Below are positions 36,849 through 51,465 of a stretch of 64,000 bases of DNA, in pieces (within the stretch, counting starts at the first letter, position 1; every line of letters starts with the position of its first letter). The stretch lies in NCBI RefSeq assembly GCF_964355755.1, contig NC_092677.1, forward strand, positions 20,494,101 through 20,558,100, given 5' to 3'. This stretch comes from Antedon mediterranea. Taxonomy: Eukaryota; Echinodermata; Crinoidea; Comatulida; Antedonidae. Under the pieces are notes generated by a model. That model was not told where the DNA came from. It did no database searches and saw nothing but the letters and a program-made list of their open reading frames with translations. A program made the translations under genes and the position numbers.

Positions 36849-39800
36849 CAAAGAGCACAAAAGTATTTAAAAACGTTTTAGACCATTTTGAGCATTCCGA
36901 CAAAACTTTTTCACACAAAACATCAAAGTCCACAAAATAGCTTAATATCGTTTTCAAAAACGTTTTAGACCATTTTGAGCATTTCGAAAAAACTTTTTCA
37001 CACAAAACATCAAAGTTTACAAAATAGCTTCAAATCACTGTAGAAACCGTTTTAGACCATTTTGAGCATTTCGTTAAAATTTTTCACAGAAAAACATCAA
37101 AGAGCAAAAAATAGCTTAATATCGTATTTAAAAACGTTTTAGACCATTTTGAGCATTTCGACAAAACTTTTTCACACAAAACATCAAAGTGTACAGATAA
37201 GCTTCAAATCGCATTTGGAGACGTTTTAAACCATTTTGAGCATTTCGATAAAATTTTACACACAAAAACATCAAAGTGCACAAAATAGCTTAATATGGTA
37301 TTTAAAAACGTTTTAGACCATTTTGAGCATTTCAACAAAACTTTTTCTCACAAAACATCAAAGTGTACAGAATAGCTTCAAATCGCATTTGGAGACGTTT
37401 TAGACCATTTTGTGCATTTCGATGAAACTTGGTTACACAAAAACATCAAAGTGCTTAAAATCACATTTTGAGCATTTCGTTAAAACTTTTCACACAAAAA
37501 CATCAAAGTCCACAAAATAGCTTAATATCGTATTTAAAAACGTTTTAGACCATTTTGAGCATTTCGAAAAAACTTTTTCACACAAAACATCAAAGTTTAC
37601 AAAATAGCTTCAAATCGCATTTGGAGACGTTTTAGACCATTTTGTGATTTTCGAAAAAACTTGATAACATAAAAACACCAAAGTGCTCAGAATACCTTCA
37701 AATCGCATTTGTAGACGTTTTAGACCATTTTGTGATTTTCGAAAAAACTTGTTAACATAAAAACACCAAAGTGCTTAGAAAAGCTTCAAATCGCATTTGA
37801 AGAGGTTTTAGACCATTTTGTGCATTTCGATGAAACTTGGTTACACAAAAACATCAAAGTGCTTAAAATCACATTTTGAGCATTTCGTTAAAACTTTTCA
37901 CACAAAAACATCAAAGTCCACAAAATAGCTTAATATCGTATTTAAAAACGTTTTAGACCATTTTGAGCATTTCGAAAAAACTTTTCCACACAAAACATCA
38001 AAGTTTACAAAATAGCTTCAAATCGCATTTGGAGACGTTTTAGACCATTTTGTGATTTTCGAAAAAACTTGTTAACATAAAAACACCAAAGTGCTCAGAA
38101 AAGCTTACAATCGCATTTGGAGACGTTTTAAACCATTTTGTTCATTTCGATGAAATTTGGTTACACAAAAACATCAAAGAGCACAAAAGTATTTAAAAAC
38201 GTTTTAGACCATTTTGAGCATTCCGACAAAACTTTTTCACACAAAACATCAAAGTGTACAGAATAGCTTTAAATCGCATTTGGAGACGTTTTAGACCATT
38301 TTGTAGTTTTCGAAAAAACTTGTTAACATAAAAACACAAAAGAGCTTCAAATCGCATTTGGAGACGTTTTAGACCCTTTTGTGCATTTCGATGAAACTTG
38401 GTTACACAAAAACATCAAAGTGCTTAAAATCACATTAGAAACCGTTTTAGACCATTTTGAGCATTTCGTTAAAACTTTTCACACAAAAACATCAAAGTCC
38501 ACAAAATAGCTTAATATCGTATTCAAAAACGTTTTAGACCATTTTGAGCATTTCGAAAAAACTTTTTCACACAAAACATCAAAGTTTACAAAATAGCTTC
38601 ATATCGCATTTGGAGACGTTTTAGACCATTTTGTGATTTTCGAAAAAACTTGTTAACATAAAAACACCAAAGTGCTCAGAATACCTTCAAATCGCATTTT
38701 GAGACGTTTTAGACCATTTTGTGATTTTCGAAAAAACAACATAAAAACACCAAAGTGCTCAGAATACCTTCAAATCGCATTTTGAGACGTTTTAGACCAT
38801 TTTGTGATTTTCGAAAAAACTTGTTAACATAAAAACACCAAAGTGCTCAGAATACCTTCAAATCGTGTTTTGAGACGTTTTAGACCATTTTGTGATTTTC
38901 AAAAAAACTTGTTAACATAAAAACACCAAAGTGCTTAGAAAAGCTTCAAATCGCATTTGGAGACGTTTTAGACCATTTTGTTCATTTCGATGAAACTTGG
39001 TTACACAAAAACATCAAAGAGCACAAAAGATCTTAATATCGTATTTAAAAACGTTTTAGACCATTTTGAGCATTTCGAAAAAACTTTTTCACACAAAACA
39101 TCAAAGTGTACAAAATAGCTTCAAATCGCATTTTGAGACGTTTTAGACAATTTTGTGATTTTCGAAAAAACTTGTTTACATAAAAACACCAAAGTGCTTA
39201 GAAAAGCTTCAAATCGCATTTGGAGACGTTTTAAACCATTTTGTTCATTTCGATGAAACTTGGTTACACAAAAACATCAAAGAGCACAAAAGTATTTAAA
39301 AACGTTTTAGACCATTTTGAGCATTCCGTCAAAACTTTTTCACACAAAACATCAAAGTGTACAGAATAGCTTTAAATCGCATTTGGAGACGTTTTAGACC
39401 ATTTTGTAGTTTTCGAAAAAACTTGTTAACATAAAAACACAAAAGAGCTTCAAATCGCATTTGGAGACGTTTTAGACCCTTTTGTGCATTTCGATGAAAC
39501 TTGGTTACACAAAAACATCAAAGTGCTTAAAATCACATTAGAAACCGTTTTAGACCATTTTGAGCATTTCGTTAAAACTTTTCACACAAAAACATCAAAG
39601 TCCACAAAATAGCTTAATATCGTATTTAAAAACGTTTTAGACCATTTTGAGCATTTCGAAAAAACTTTTCCACACAAAACATCAAAGTTTACAAAATAGC
39701 TTCAAATCGCATTTGGAGACGTTTTAGACCATTTTGTGATTTTCGTAAAAACTTGTTAACATAAAAACACCAAAGTGCTTAGAAAAGCTTCAAATCGCAT

Positions 39801-41704
39801 TTGGAGACGTTTTAGACCATTTTGTGCATTTCGATGAAACTTGGTTACACAAAAACATCAAAGTGCTTAAAATCACATTTTGAACATTTCGTTAAAAGTT
39901 TTCACACAAAAACATCAAAGAGTAAAAAATAGCTTAATATCGTATTTAAAAACGTTTTAGACCATTTTGAGCATTTCGAAAAAACTTTTCCACACAAAAC
40001 ATCAAAGTTTACAAAATAGCTTCAAATCGCATTTGGAGACGTTTTAGACCATTTTGTGATTTTCGAAAAAACTTGTTAACATAAAAACACCAAAGTGCTC
40101 AGAATACCTTCAAATCGCATTTGGAGACGTTTTAGACCATTTTGTGATTTTCGAAAAAACTTGTTAACATAAAAACACCAAGTGCTCAGAAAAGCTTCAA
40201 ATCGCATTTGGAGACGTTTTAAACCATTTTGTTCATTTCGATGAAACTTGGTTACACAAAAACATCAAAGAGCACAAAAGTATTTAAAAACGTTTTAGAC
40301 CATTTTGAGCATTCCGACAAAACTTTTTCACACAAAACTTCAAAGTGTACAGAATAGCTTTAAATCGCATTTGGAGACGTTTTAGACCATTTTGTAGTTT
40401 TCGAAAAAACTTGTTAACATAAAAACACAAAAGAGCTTCAAATCGCATTTGGAGACGTTTTAGACCCTTTTGTGCATTTCGATGAAACTTGGTTACACAA
40501 AAACATCAAAGTGCTTAAAATCACATTAGAAACCGTTTTAGACCATTTTGAGCATTTCGTTAAAACTTTTCACACAAAAACATCAAAGTCCACAAAATAG
40601 CTTAATATCGTATTTAAAAACGTTTTAGACAATTTTGAGCATTTCGAAAAAACTTTTTCACACAAAACATCAAAGTTTACAAAATAGCTTCAAATCGCAT
40701 TTGGAGACGTTTTAGACCATTTTGTGATTTTCGAAAAAACTTGTTAACATAAAAACACCAAAGTGCTCAGAATACCTTCAAATCGCATTTTGAGACGTTT
40801 TAGACCATTTTGTTCATTTCGATGAAACAAAAACACAAAAACATCAAATTGCACAAAATGGCTTAATATGATATGGGAAAACGTTTTAGACCATTTTGAA
40901 CATTTCGTTAAAAGTTTTCACACAAAAACATCAAAGTCCACAAAATAGCTTAATATCGTATTTAAAAACGTTTTAGACCATTTTGAGCATTTCGAAAAAA
41001 CTTTTCCACACAAAACATCAAAGTTTACAAAATAGCTTCAAATCGCATTTGGAGACGTTTTAGACCATTTTGTGATTTTCGAAAAAACTTGTTAACATAA
41101 AAACACAAAAGTGCTCAGAATACCTTCAAATCGCATTTGGAGACGTTTTAGACCATTTTGTGATTTTCGAAAAAACTTGTTTACATAAAAACACCAAAGT
41201 GCTTAGAAAAGCTTCAAATCGCATTTGGAGACGTTTTAAACCATTTTGTTCATTTCGATGAAACTTGGTTACACAAAAACATCAAAGAGCACAAAAGTAT
41301 TTAAAAACGTTTTAGACCATTTTGAGCATTCCGACAAAACTTTTTCACACAAAACATCAAAGTGTACAGAATAGCTTTAAATCGCATTTGGAGACGTTTT
41401 AGACCATTTTGTAGTTTTCGAAAAAACTTGTTAACATAAAAACACAAAAGAGCTTCAAATCGCATTTGGAGACGTTTTAGACCCTTTTGTGCATTTCGAT
41501 GAAACTTGGTTACACAAAAACATCAAAGTGCTTAAAATCACATTAGAAACCGTTTTAGACCATTTTGAGCATTTCGTTAAAACTTTTCACACAAAAACAT
41601 CAAAGTCCACAAAATAGCTTAATATCGTATTCAAAAACGTTTTAGACCATTTTGAGCATTTCGAAAAAACTTTTTCACACAAAACATCAAAGTTTACAAA
41701 ATAG

Positions 41705-44700
41705 CTTCAAATCGCATTTGGAGACGTTTTAGACCATTTTGTGATTTTCGAAAAAACTTGTTAACATAAAAACACCAAAGTGCTCAGAATACCTTCAAAT
41801 CGCATTTTGAGACGTTTTAGACCATTTTGTGATTTTCGAAAAAACAACATAAAAACACCAAAGTGCTCAGAATACCTTCAAATCGCATTTGGAGACGTTT
41901 TAGACCATTTTGTGATTTTGGAAAAAACTTGTTAACATAAAAACACCAAAGTGCTCAGAATACCTTCAAATCGTATTTTGAGACGTTTTAGACAATTTTG
42001 TGATTTTCGAAAAAACTTGTTAACATAAAAACACCAAAGTGCTTAGAAAAGCTTCAAATCGCATTTGGAGACGTTTTAGACCATTTTGTGCATTTCGATG
42101 AAACTTGGTTACACAAAAACATCAAAGTGTACAGAATAGCTTCAAATCGCATTAGAAACCGTTTTAGACCATTTTGAGCATTTCGAAAAAACTTTTTCAC
42201 ACAAAACATCAAAGTGTACAAAATAGCTTCAAATCGCATTTGGAGACGTTTTAGACAATTTTGTGATTTTCGAAAAAACTTGTTTACATAAAAACACCAA
42301 AGTGCTAAGAATAGCTTCCAATCGCATTTGGAGACGTTTTAGACCCTTTTGTGCATTTCGATGAAACTTGGTTACACAAAAACATCAAAGTGCTTAAAAT
42401 CACATTAGAAACCGTTTTAGACCATTTTGAGCATTTCGTTAAAATTTTTCACAGAAAAACATCAAAGAGCAAAAAATAGCTTAATATCGTATTTAAAAAC
42501 GTTTTAGACCATTTTGAGCATTTCGACAAAACTTTTTCACACAAAACATCAAAGTGTACAGAATAGCTTCAAATCGCATTTGGAGACGTTTTAACCCATT
42601 TTGAGCATTTCGATAAAATTTTACACACAAAAACATCAAAGTGCACAAAATAGCTTAATATGGTATTTAAAAACGTTTTAGAACATTTTGAGCATTTCAA
42701 CAAAACTTTTTCTCACAAAACATCAAAGTGTACAGAATAGCTTCAAATCGCATTTGGAGACGTTTTAGACCATTTTGTGCATTTCGATGAAACTTGGTTA
42801 CACAAAAACATCAAAGTGCTTAAAATCACATTTTGAGCATTTCGTTAAAACTTTTCACACAAAAACATCAAAGAGTAAAAAATAGCTTAATATCGTATTT
42901 AAAAACGTTTTAGACCATTTTGAGCATTTCGACAAAATTTTTTCACACAAAACATCAAAGTGTACAGAATAGCTTTAAATCGCATTTGGAGACGTTTTAG
43001 ACCATTTTGTTAATTTCGATGAAACAAAAACACAAAAACATCAAATTGCACAAAATGGCTTAATATGATATGGGAAAACGTTTTAGACCATTTTGAACAT
43101 TTCGTTAAAAGTTTTCACACAAAAACATCAAAGTCCACAAAATAGCTTAATATCGTATTTAAAAACGTTTTAGACCATTTTGAGCATTTCGAAAAAACTT
43201 TTTCACACAAAACATCAAAGTTTACAAAATAGCTTCAAATCGCATTTGGAGACGTTTTAGACCATTTTGTGATTTTCGAAAAAACTTGTTAACATAAAAA
43301 CACCAAAGTGCTCAGAATACCTTCAAATCGCATTTTGAGACGTTTTAGACCATTTTGTGATTTTCGAAAAAACTTGTTAATATAAAAACACCAAAGTGCT
43401 CAGAATACCTTCAAATCGTGTTTTGAGACGTTTTAGACCCTTTTGTGATTTTCGAAAAAACTTGTTAACATAAAAACACCAAAGTGCTCAGAATACCTTC
43501 AAATCGAATTTTGAGACGTTTTAGACCATTTTGTGATTTTCGAAAAAACTTGTTAACATAAAAACACCAAAGTGCTCAGAATACCTTCAAATCGTGTTTT
43601 GAGACGTTTTAGACCATTTTGTGATTTTCGAAAAAACTTGTTAACATAAAAACACCAAAGTGCTTAGAAAAGCTTCAAATCGCATTTGGAGACGTTTTAG
43701 ACCATTTTGTTCATTTCGATGAAACTTGGTTACACAAAAACATCAAAGAGCACAAAAGATCTTAATATCGTAATTAAAAACGTTTTAGACCATTTTGAGC
43801 ATTTCGAAAAAACTTTTTCACACAAAACATCAAAGTGTACAAAATAGCTTCAAATCGCATTTTGAGACGTTTTAGACAATTTTGTGATTTTCGAAAAAAC
43901 TTGTTTACATAAAAACACCAAAGTGCTTAGAAAAGCTTCAAATCGCATTTGGAGACGTTTTAGACCATTTTGTGCATTTCGATGAAACTTGGTTACACAA
44001 AAACATCAAAGTGCTTAAAATCACATTTTGAGCATTTCGTTAAAACTTTTCACACAAAAACATCAAAGTCCACAAAATAGCTTAATATCGTATTTAAAAA
44101 CGTTTTAGACCATTTTGAGCATTTCGAAAAAACTTTTCCACACAAAACATCAAAGTTTACAAAATAGCTTCAAATCGCATTTGGAGACGTTTTAGACCAT
44201 TTTGTGATTTTCGAAAAAACTTGATAACATAAAAACACCAAAGTGCTCAGAATACCTTCAAATCGTGTTTTGAGACGTTTTAGACCATTTTGTAATTTTC
44301 GAAAAAACTTGTTAACATAAAAACACCAAAGTGCTCAGAATACCTTCACATCGCATTTTGAGACGTTTTAGACCATTTTGTGATTTTCGAAAAAACTTGT
44401 TAACATAAAAACACCAAAGTGCTTAGAAAAGCTTGAAATCGCATTTGGAGACGTTTTAGACCATTTTGTGCATTTCGATGAAACTTGGTTACACAAAAAC
44501 ATCAAAGTGCTTAAAATCACATTTTGAGCATTTCGTTAAAACTTTTCACACAAAAACATCAAAGAGTAAAAAATAGCTTAATATCGTATTTAAAAACGTT
44601 TTAGACCATTTTGAGCATTTCGACAAAATTTTTTCACACAAAACATCAAAGTGTACAGAATAGCTTTAAATCGCATTTGGAGACGTTTTAGACCATTTTG

Positions 44701-45012
44701 TTCATTTCGATGAAACAAAAACACAAAAACATCAAATTGCACAAAATGGCTTAATATGATATGGGAAAACGTTTTAGACCATTTTGAACATTTCGTTAAA
44801 AGTTTTCACAAAAAAACATCAAAGTCCAAAAAATAGCTTAATATCGTATTTAAAAACGTTTTAGACAATTTTGAGCATTTCGAAAAAACTTTTTCACACA
44901 AAACATCAAAGTTTACAAAATAGCTTCAAATCGCATTTGGAGACGTTTTAGACCATTTTGTGATTTTCGAAAAAACTTGTTAACATAAAAACACCAAAGT
45001 GCTCAGAATACC
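41705..45012 (+). repeat. 3308-bp tandem duplication, copy 1
   Basis: The block repeats immediately at 45013-48320 with an offset of 3307-3308 bp; the shift comes from one extra T at about 46565. Shared uncommon variants are GAAAAAACAACATAAA (about 41836 and 45143), TCGAATTTTGAG (43504 and 46812), TCGTAATTAAAAACG (43768 and 47076), TTAATATAAAAAC (43378 and 46686) and GTCCAAAAAATAGC (44825 and 48133). There are a few differences, such as TTAGATCATT at about 45385. About 38 monomers were duplicated together. Confidence 0.88.
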
Positions 45013-48000
45013 TTCAAATCGCATTTGGAGACGTTTTAGACCATTTTGTGATTTTCGAAAAAACTTGTTAACATAAAAACACCAAAGTGCTCAGAATACC
45101 TTCAAATCGCATTTTGAGACGTTTTAGACCATTTTGTGATTTTCGAAAAAACAACATAAAAACACCAAAGTGCTCAGAATACCTTCAAATCGCATTTGGA
45201 GACGTTTTAGACCATTTTGTGATTTTGGAAAAAACTTGTTAACATAAAAACACCAAAGTGCTCAGAATACCTTCAAATCGTATTTTGAGACGTTTTAGAC
45301 AATTTTGTGATTTTCGAAAAAACTTGTTAACATAAAAACACCAAAGTGCTTAGAAAAGCTTCAAATCGCATTTGGAGACGTTTTAGATCATTTTGTGCAT
45401 TTCGATGAAACTTGGTTACACAAAAACATCAAAGTGTACAGAATAGCTTCAAATCGCATTAGAAACCGTTTTAGACCATTTTGAGCATTTCGAAAAAACT
45501 TTTTCACACAAAACATCAAAGTGTACAAAATAGCTTCAAATCGCATTTGGAGACGTTTTAGACAATTTTGTGATTTTCGAAAAAACTTGTTTACATAAAA
45601 ACACCAAAGTGCTAAGAATAGCTTCCAATCGCATTTGGAGACGTTTTAGACCCTTTTGTGCATTTCGATGAAACTTGGTTACACAAAAACATCAAAGTGC
45701 TTAAAATCACATTAGAAACCGTTTTAGACCATTTTGAGCATTTCGTTAAAATTTTTCACAGAAAAACATCAAAGAGCAAAAAATAGCTTAATATCGTATT
45801 TAAAAACGTTTTAGACCATTTTGAGCATTTCGACAAAACTTTTTCACACAAAACATCAAAGTGTACAGAATAGCTTCAAATCGCATTTGGAGACGTTTTA
45901 ACCCATTTTGAGCATTTCGATAAAATTTTACACACAAAAACATCAAAGTGCACAAAATAGCTTAATATGGTATTTAAAAACGTTTTAGAACATTTTGAGC
46001 ATTTCAACAAAACTTTTTCTCACAAAACATCAAAGTGTACAGAATAGCTTCAAATCGCATTTGGAGACGTTTTAGACCATTTTGTGCATTTCGATGAAAC
46101 TTGGTTACACAAAAACATCAAAGTGCTTAAAATCACATTTTGAGCATTTCGTTAAAACTTTTCACACAAAAACATCAAAGAGTAAAAAATAGCTTAATAT
46201 CGTATTTAAAAACGTTTTAGACCATTTTGAGCATTTCGACAAAATTTTTTCACACAAAACATCAAAGTTTACAGAATAGCTTTAAATCGCATTTGGAGAC
46301 GTTTTAGACCATTTTGTTAATTTCGATGAAACAAAAACACAAAAACATCAAATTGCACAAAATGGCTTAATATGATATGGGAAAACGTTTTAGACCATTT
46401 TGAACATTTCGTTAAAAGTTTTCACACAAAAACATCAAAGTCCACAAAATAGCTTAATATCGTATTTAAAAACGTTTTAGACCATTTTGAGCATTTCGAA
46501 AAAACTTTTTCACACAAAACATCAAAGTTTACAAAATAGCTTCAAATCGCATTTGGAGACGTTTTTAGACCATTTTGTGATTTTCGAAAAAACTTGTTAA
46601 CATAAAAACACCAAAGTGCTCAGAATACCTTCAAATCGCATTTTGAGACGTTTTAGACCATTTTGTGATTTTCGAAAAAACTTGTTAATATAAAAACACC
46701 AAAGTGCTCAGAATACCTTCAAATCGTGTTTTGAGACGTTTTAGACCATTTTGTGATTTTCGAAAAAACTTGTTAACATAAAAACACCAAAGTGCTCAGA
46801 ATACCTTCAAATCGAATTTTGAGACGTTTTAGACCATTTTGTGATTTTCGAAAAAACTTGTTAACATAAAAACACCAAAGTGCTCAGAATACCTTCAAAT
46901 CGTGTTTTGAGACGTTTTAGACCATTTTGTGATTTTCGAAAAAACTTGTTAACATAAAAACACCAAAGTGCTTAGAAAAGCTTCAAATCGCATTTGGAGA
47001 CGTTTTAGACCATTTTGTTCATTTCGATGAAACTTGGTTACACAAAAACATCAAAGAGCACAAAAGATCTTAATATCGTAATTAAAAACGTTTTAGACCA
47101 TTTTGAGCATTTCGAAAAAACTTTTTCACACTAAACATCAAAGTGTACAAAATAGCTTCAAATCGCATTTTGAGACGTTTTAGACAATTTTGTGATTTTC
47201 GAAAAAACTTGTTTACATAAAAACACCAAAGTGCTTAGAAAAGCTTCAAATCGCATTTGGAGACGTTTTAGACCATTTTGTGCATTTCGATGAAACTTGG
47301 TTACACAAAAACATCAAAGTGCTTAAAATCACATTTTGAGCATTTCGTTAAAACTTTTCACACAAAAACATCAAAGTCCACAAAATAGTTTAATATCGTA
47401 TTTAAAAACGTTTTAGACCATTTTGAGCATTTCGAAAAAACTTTTCCACACAAAACATCAAAGTTTACAAAATAGCTTCAAATCGCATTTGGAGACGTTT
47501 TAGACCATTTTGTGATTTTCGAAAAAACTTGATAACATAAAAACACCAAAGTGCTCAGAATACCTTCAAATCGTGTTTTGAGACGTATTAGACCATTTTG
47601 TAATTTTCGAAAAAACTTGTTAACATAAAAACACCAAAGTGCTCAGAATACCTTCACATCGCATTTTGAGACGTTTTAGACCATTTTGTGATTTTCGAAA
47701 AAACTTGTTAACATAAAAACACCAAAGTGCTTAGAAAAGCTTGAAATCGCATTTGGAGACGTTTTAGACCATTTTGTGCATTTCGATGAAACTTGGTTAC
47801 ACAAAAACATCAAAGTGCTTAAAATCACATTTTGAGCATTTCGTTAAAACTTTTCACACAAAAACATCAAAGAGTAAAAAATAGCTTAATATCGTATTTA
47901 AAAACGTTTTAGACCATTTTGAGCATTTCGACAAAATTTTTTCACACAAAACATCAAAGTGTACAGAATAGCTTTAAATCGCATTTGGAGACGTTTTAGA

Positions 48001-48320
48001 CCATTTTGTTCATTTCGATGAAACAAAAACACAAAAACATCAAATTGCACAAAATGGCTTAATATGATATGGGAAAACGTTTTAGACCATTTTGAACATT
48101 TCGTTAAAAGTTTTAACAAAAAAACATCAAAGTCCAAAAAATAGCTTAATATCGTATTTAAAAACGTTTTAGACAATTTTGAGCATTTCGAAAAAACTTT
48201 TTCACACAAAACATCAAAGTTTACAAAATAGCTTCAAATCGCATTTGGAGACGTTTTAGACCATTTTGTGATTTTCGAAAAAACTTGTTAACATAAAAAC
48301 ACCAAAGTGCTCAGAATACC
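45013..48320 (+). repeat. 3308-bp tandem duplication, copy 2
   Basis: Second copy of the 3.3-kb block. The match ends where copy 1 continues into its neighbour (TCGCATTTGGAGAC at 45015) and copy 2 reads TCGCATTTTGAGAC (48325). High identity including rare variants implies a recent unequal exchange. Confidence 0.88.
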
Positions 48321-51300
48321 TTCAAATCGCATTTTGAGACGTTTTAGACCATTTTGTGATTTTCGAAAAAACTTGTTAACATAAAAACACCAAAGTGCTC
48401 AGAATACCTTCAAATCGTGTTTTGAGACGTTTTAGACCATTTTGTGATTTTGGAAAAACTTGTTAACATAAAAACACCAAAGTGCTCAGAATACCTTCAA
48501 ATCGCATTTGGAGACGTTTTAGACCATTTTGTGATTTTCGAAAAAACTTGTTAACATAAAAACACCAAAGTGCTCAGAAAAGCTTCAAATCGCAATTGGA
48601 GACGTTTTAAACCATTTTGTTCATTTCGATGAAACTTGGTTACACAAAAACATCAAATTGCACAAAATGGCTTAATATGGTATGGGAAAACGTTTTAGAC
48701 CATTTTGAACATTTCGAGAAAACTTTTTCACACAAAACTTCAAAGTGTACAGAATAGCTTCAAATCGCATTAGAAACCGTTTTAGACCATTTTGAGCATT
48801 TCGAAAAAAACTTTTTCACACAAAACATCAAAGTTTACAAAATAGCTTCAAATCGCATTTGGAGACGTTTTAGACCATTTTGTGATTTTCGAAAAAACTT
48901 GTTAACATAAAAACACCAAAGTGCTCAGAATACCTTCAAATCGCATTTTGAGACGTTTTAGACCATTTTGTGATTTTCGAAAAAACTTGTTAACATAAAA
49001 ATACCAAAGTGCTCAGAATACCTTCAAATCGTGTTTTGAGACGTTTTAGACCATTTTGTGATTTTCGAAAAAACTTGTTAACATAAAAACACCAAAGTGC
49101 TCAGAATACCTTCAAATCGCATTTGGAGACGTTTTAGACCATTTTGTGATTTTCGAAAAAACTTGTTAACATAAAAACACCAAAGTGCTCAGAAAAGCTT
49201 CAAATCGCATTTGGAGACGTTTTAAACCATTTTGTTCATTTCGATGAAACTTGGTTACACAAAAACATCAAAGAGCACAAAAGTATTTAAAAACGTTTTA
49301 GACCATTTTGAGCATTCCGACAAAACTTTTTCACACAAAACATCAAAGTGTACAGAATAGCTTTAAATCGCATTTGGAGACGTTTTAGACCATTTTGTAG
49401 TTTTCGAAAAAACTTGTTAACATAAAAACACAAAAGAGCTTCAAATCGCATTTGGAGACGTTTTAGACCCTTTTGTGCATTTCGATGAAACTTGGTTACA
49501 CAAAAACATCAAAGTGCTTAAAATCACATTAGAAACCGTTTTAGACCATTTTGAGCATTTCGTTAAAACTTTTCACACAAAAACATCAAAGTCCACAAAA
49601 TAGCTTAATATCGTATTCAAAAACGTTTTAGACCATTTTGAGCATTTCGAAAAAACTTTTTCACACAAAACATCAAAGTTTACAAAATAGCTTCAAATCG
49701 CATTTGGAGACGTTTTAGACCATTTTGTGATTTTCGAAAAAACTTGTTAACATAAAAACACCAAAGTGCTCAGAATACCTTCAAATCGCATTTTGAGACG
49801 TTTTAGACCATTTTGTGATTTTCAAAAAAACAACATAAAAACACCAAAGTGCTCAGAATACCTTCAAATCGCATTTGGAGACGTTTTAGACCATTTTGTG
49901 CATTTCGATGAAACTTGGTTACACAAAAACATCAAAGTGTACAGAATAGCTTCAAATCGCATTAGAAACCGTTTTAGACCATTTTGAGCATTTCGAAAAA
50001 ACTTTTTCACACAAAACATCAAAGTGTACAAAATAGCTTCAAATCGCATTTGGAGACGTTTTAGACAATTTTGTGATTTTCGAAAAAACTTGTTTACATA
50101 AAAACACCAAAGTGCTCAGAATAGCTTCCAATCGCATTTGGAGACGTTTTAGACCCTTTTGTGCATTTCGATGAAACTTGGTTACACAAAAACATCAAAG
50201 TGCTTAAAATCACAGTAGAGACCGTTTTAGACCATTTTGAGCATTTCGTTAAAATTTTTCACAGAAAAACATCAAAGAGCAAAAAATAGCTTAATATCGT
50301 ATTTAAAAACGTTTTAGACCATTTTGAGCATTTCGACAAAACTTTTTCACACAAAACATCAAAGTGTACAGATAAGCTTCAAATCGCATTTGGAGACGTT
50401 TTAAACCATTTTGAGCATTTCGATAAAATTTTACACACAAAAACATCAAAGTGCACAAAATAGCTTAATATGGTATTTAAAAACGTTTTAGACCATTTTG
50501 AGCATTTCAACAAAACTTTTTCTCACAAAACATCAAAGTGTACAGAATAGCTTCAAATCGCATTTGGAGACGTTTTAGACCATTTTGTGCATTTCGATGA
50601 AACTTGGTTACACAAAAACATCAAAGTGCTTAAAATCACATTTTGAGCATTTCGTTAAAACTTTTCACACAAAAACATCAAAGTCCACAAAATAGCTTAA
50701 TATCGTATTTAAAAACGTTTTAGACCATTTTGAGCATTCCGTCAAAACTTTTTCACACAAAACATCAAAGTGTACAGAATAGCTTTAAATCGCATTTGGA
50801 GACGTTTTAGACCATTTTGTAGTTTTCGAAAAAACTTGTTAACATAAAAACACAAAAGAGCTTCAAATCGCATTTGGAGACGTTTTAGACCCTTTTGTGC
50901 ATTTCGATGAAACTTGGTTACACAAAAACATCAAAGTGCTTAAAATCACATTAGAAACCGTTTTAGACCATTTTGAGCATTTCGTTAAAACTTTTCACAC
51001 AAAAACATCAAAGTCCACAAAATAGCTTAATATCGTATTTAAAAACGTTTTAGACCATTTTGAGCATTTCGAAAAAACTTTTTCACACAAAACATCAAAG
51101 TTTACAAAATAGCTTCAAATCGCATTTGGAGACGTTTTAGACCATTTTGTGATTTTCGAAAAAACTTGTTAACATAAAAACACCAAAGTGCTCAGAATAC
51201 CTTCAAATCGCATTTTGAGACGTTTTAGACCATTTTGTGATTTTCGAAAAAACAACATAAAAACACCAAAGTGCTCAGAATACCTTCAAATCGCATTTGG

Positions 51301-51465
51301 AGACGTTTTAGACCATTTTGTGATTTTCGAAAAAACTTGTTAACATAAAAACACCAAAGTGCTCAGAATACCTTCAAATCGTATTTTGAGACGTTTTAGA
51401 CAATTTTGTGATTTTCGAAAAAACTTGTTAACATAAAAACACCAAAGTGCTTAGAAAAGCTTCAA

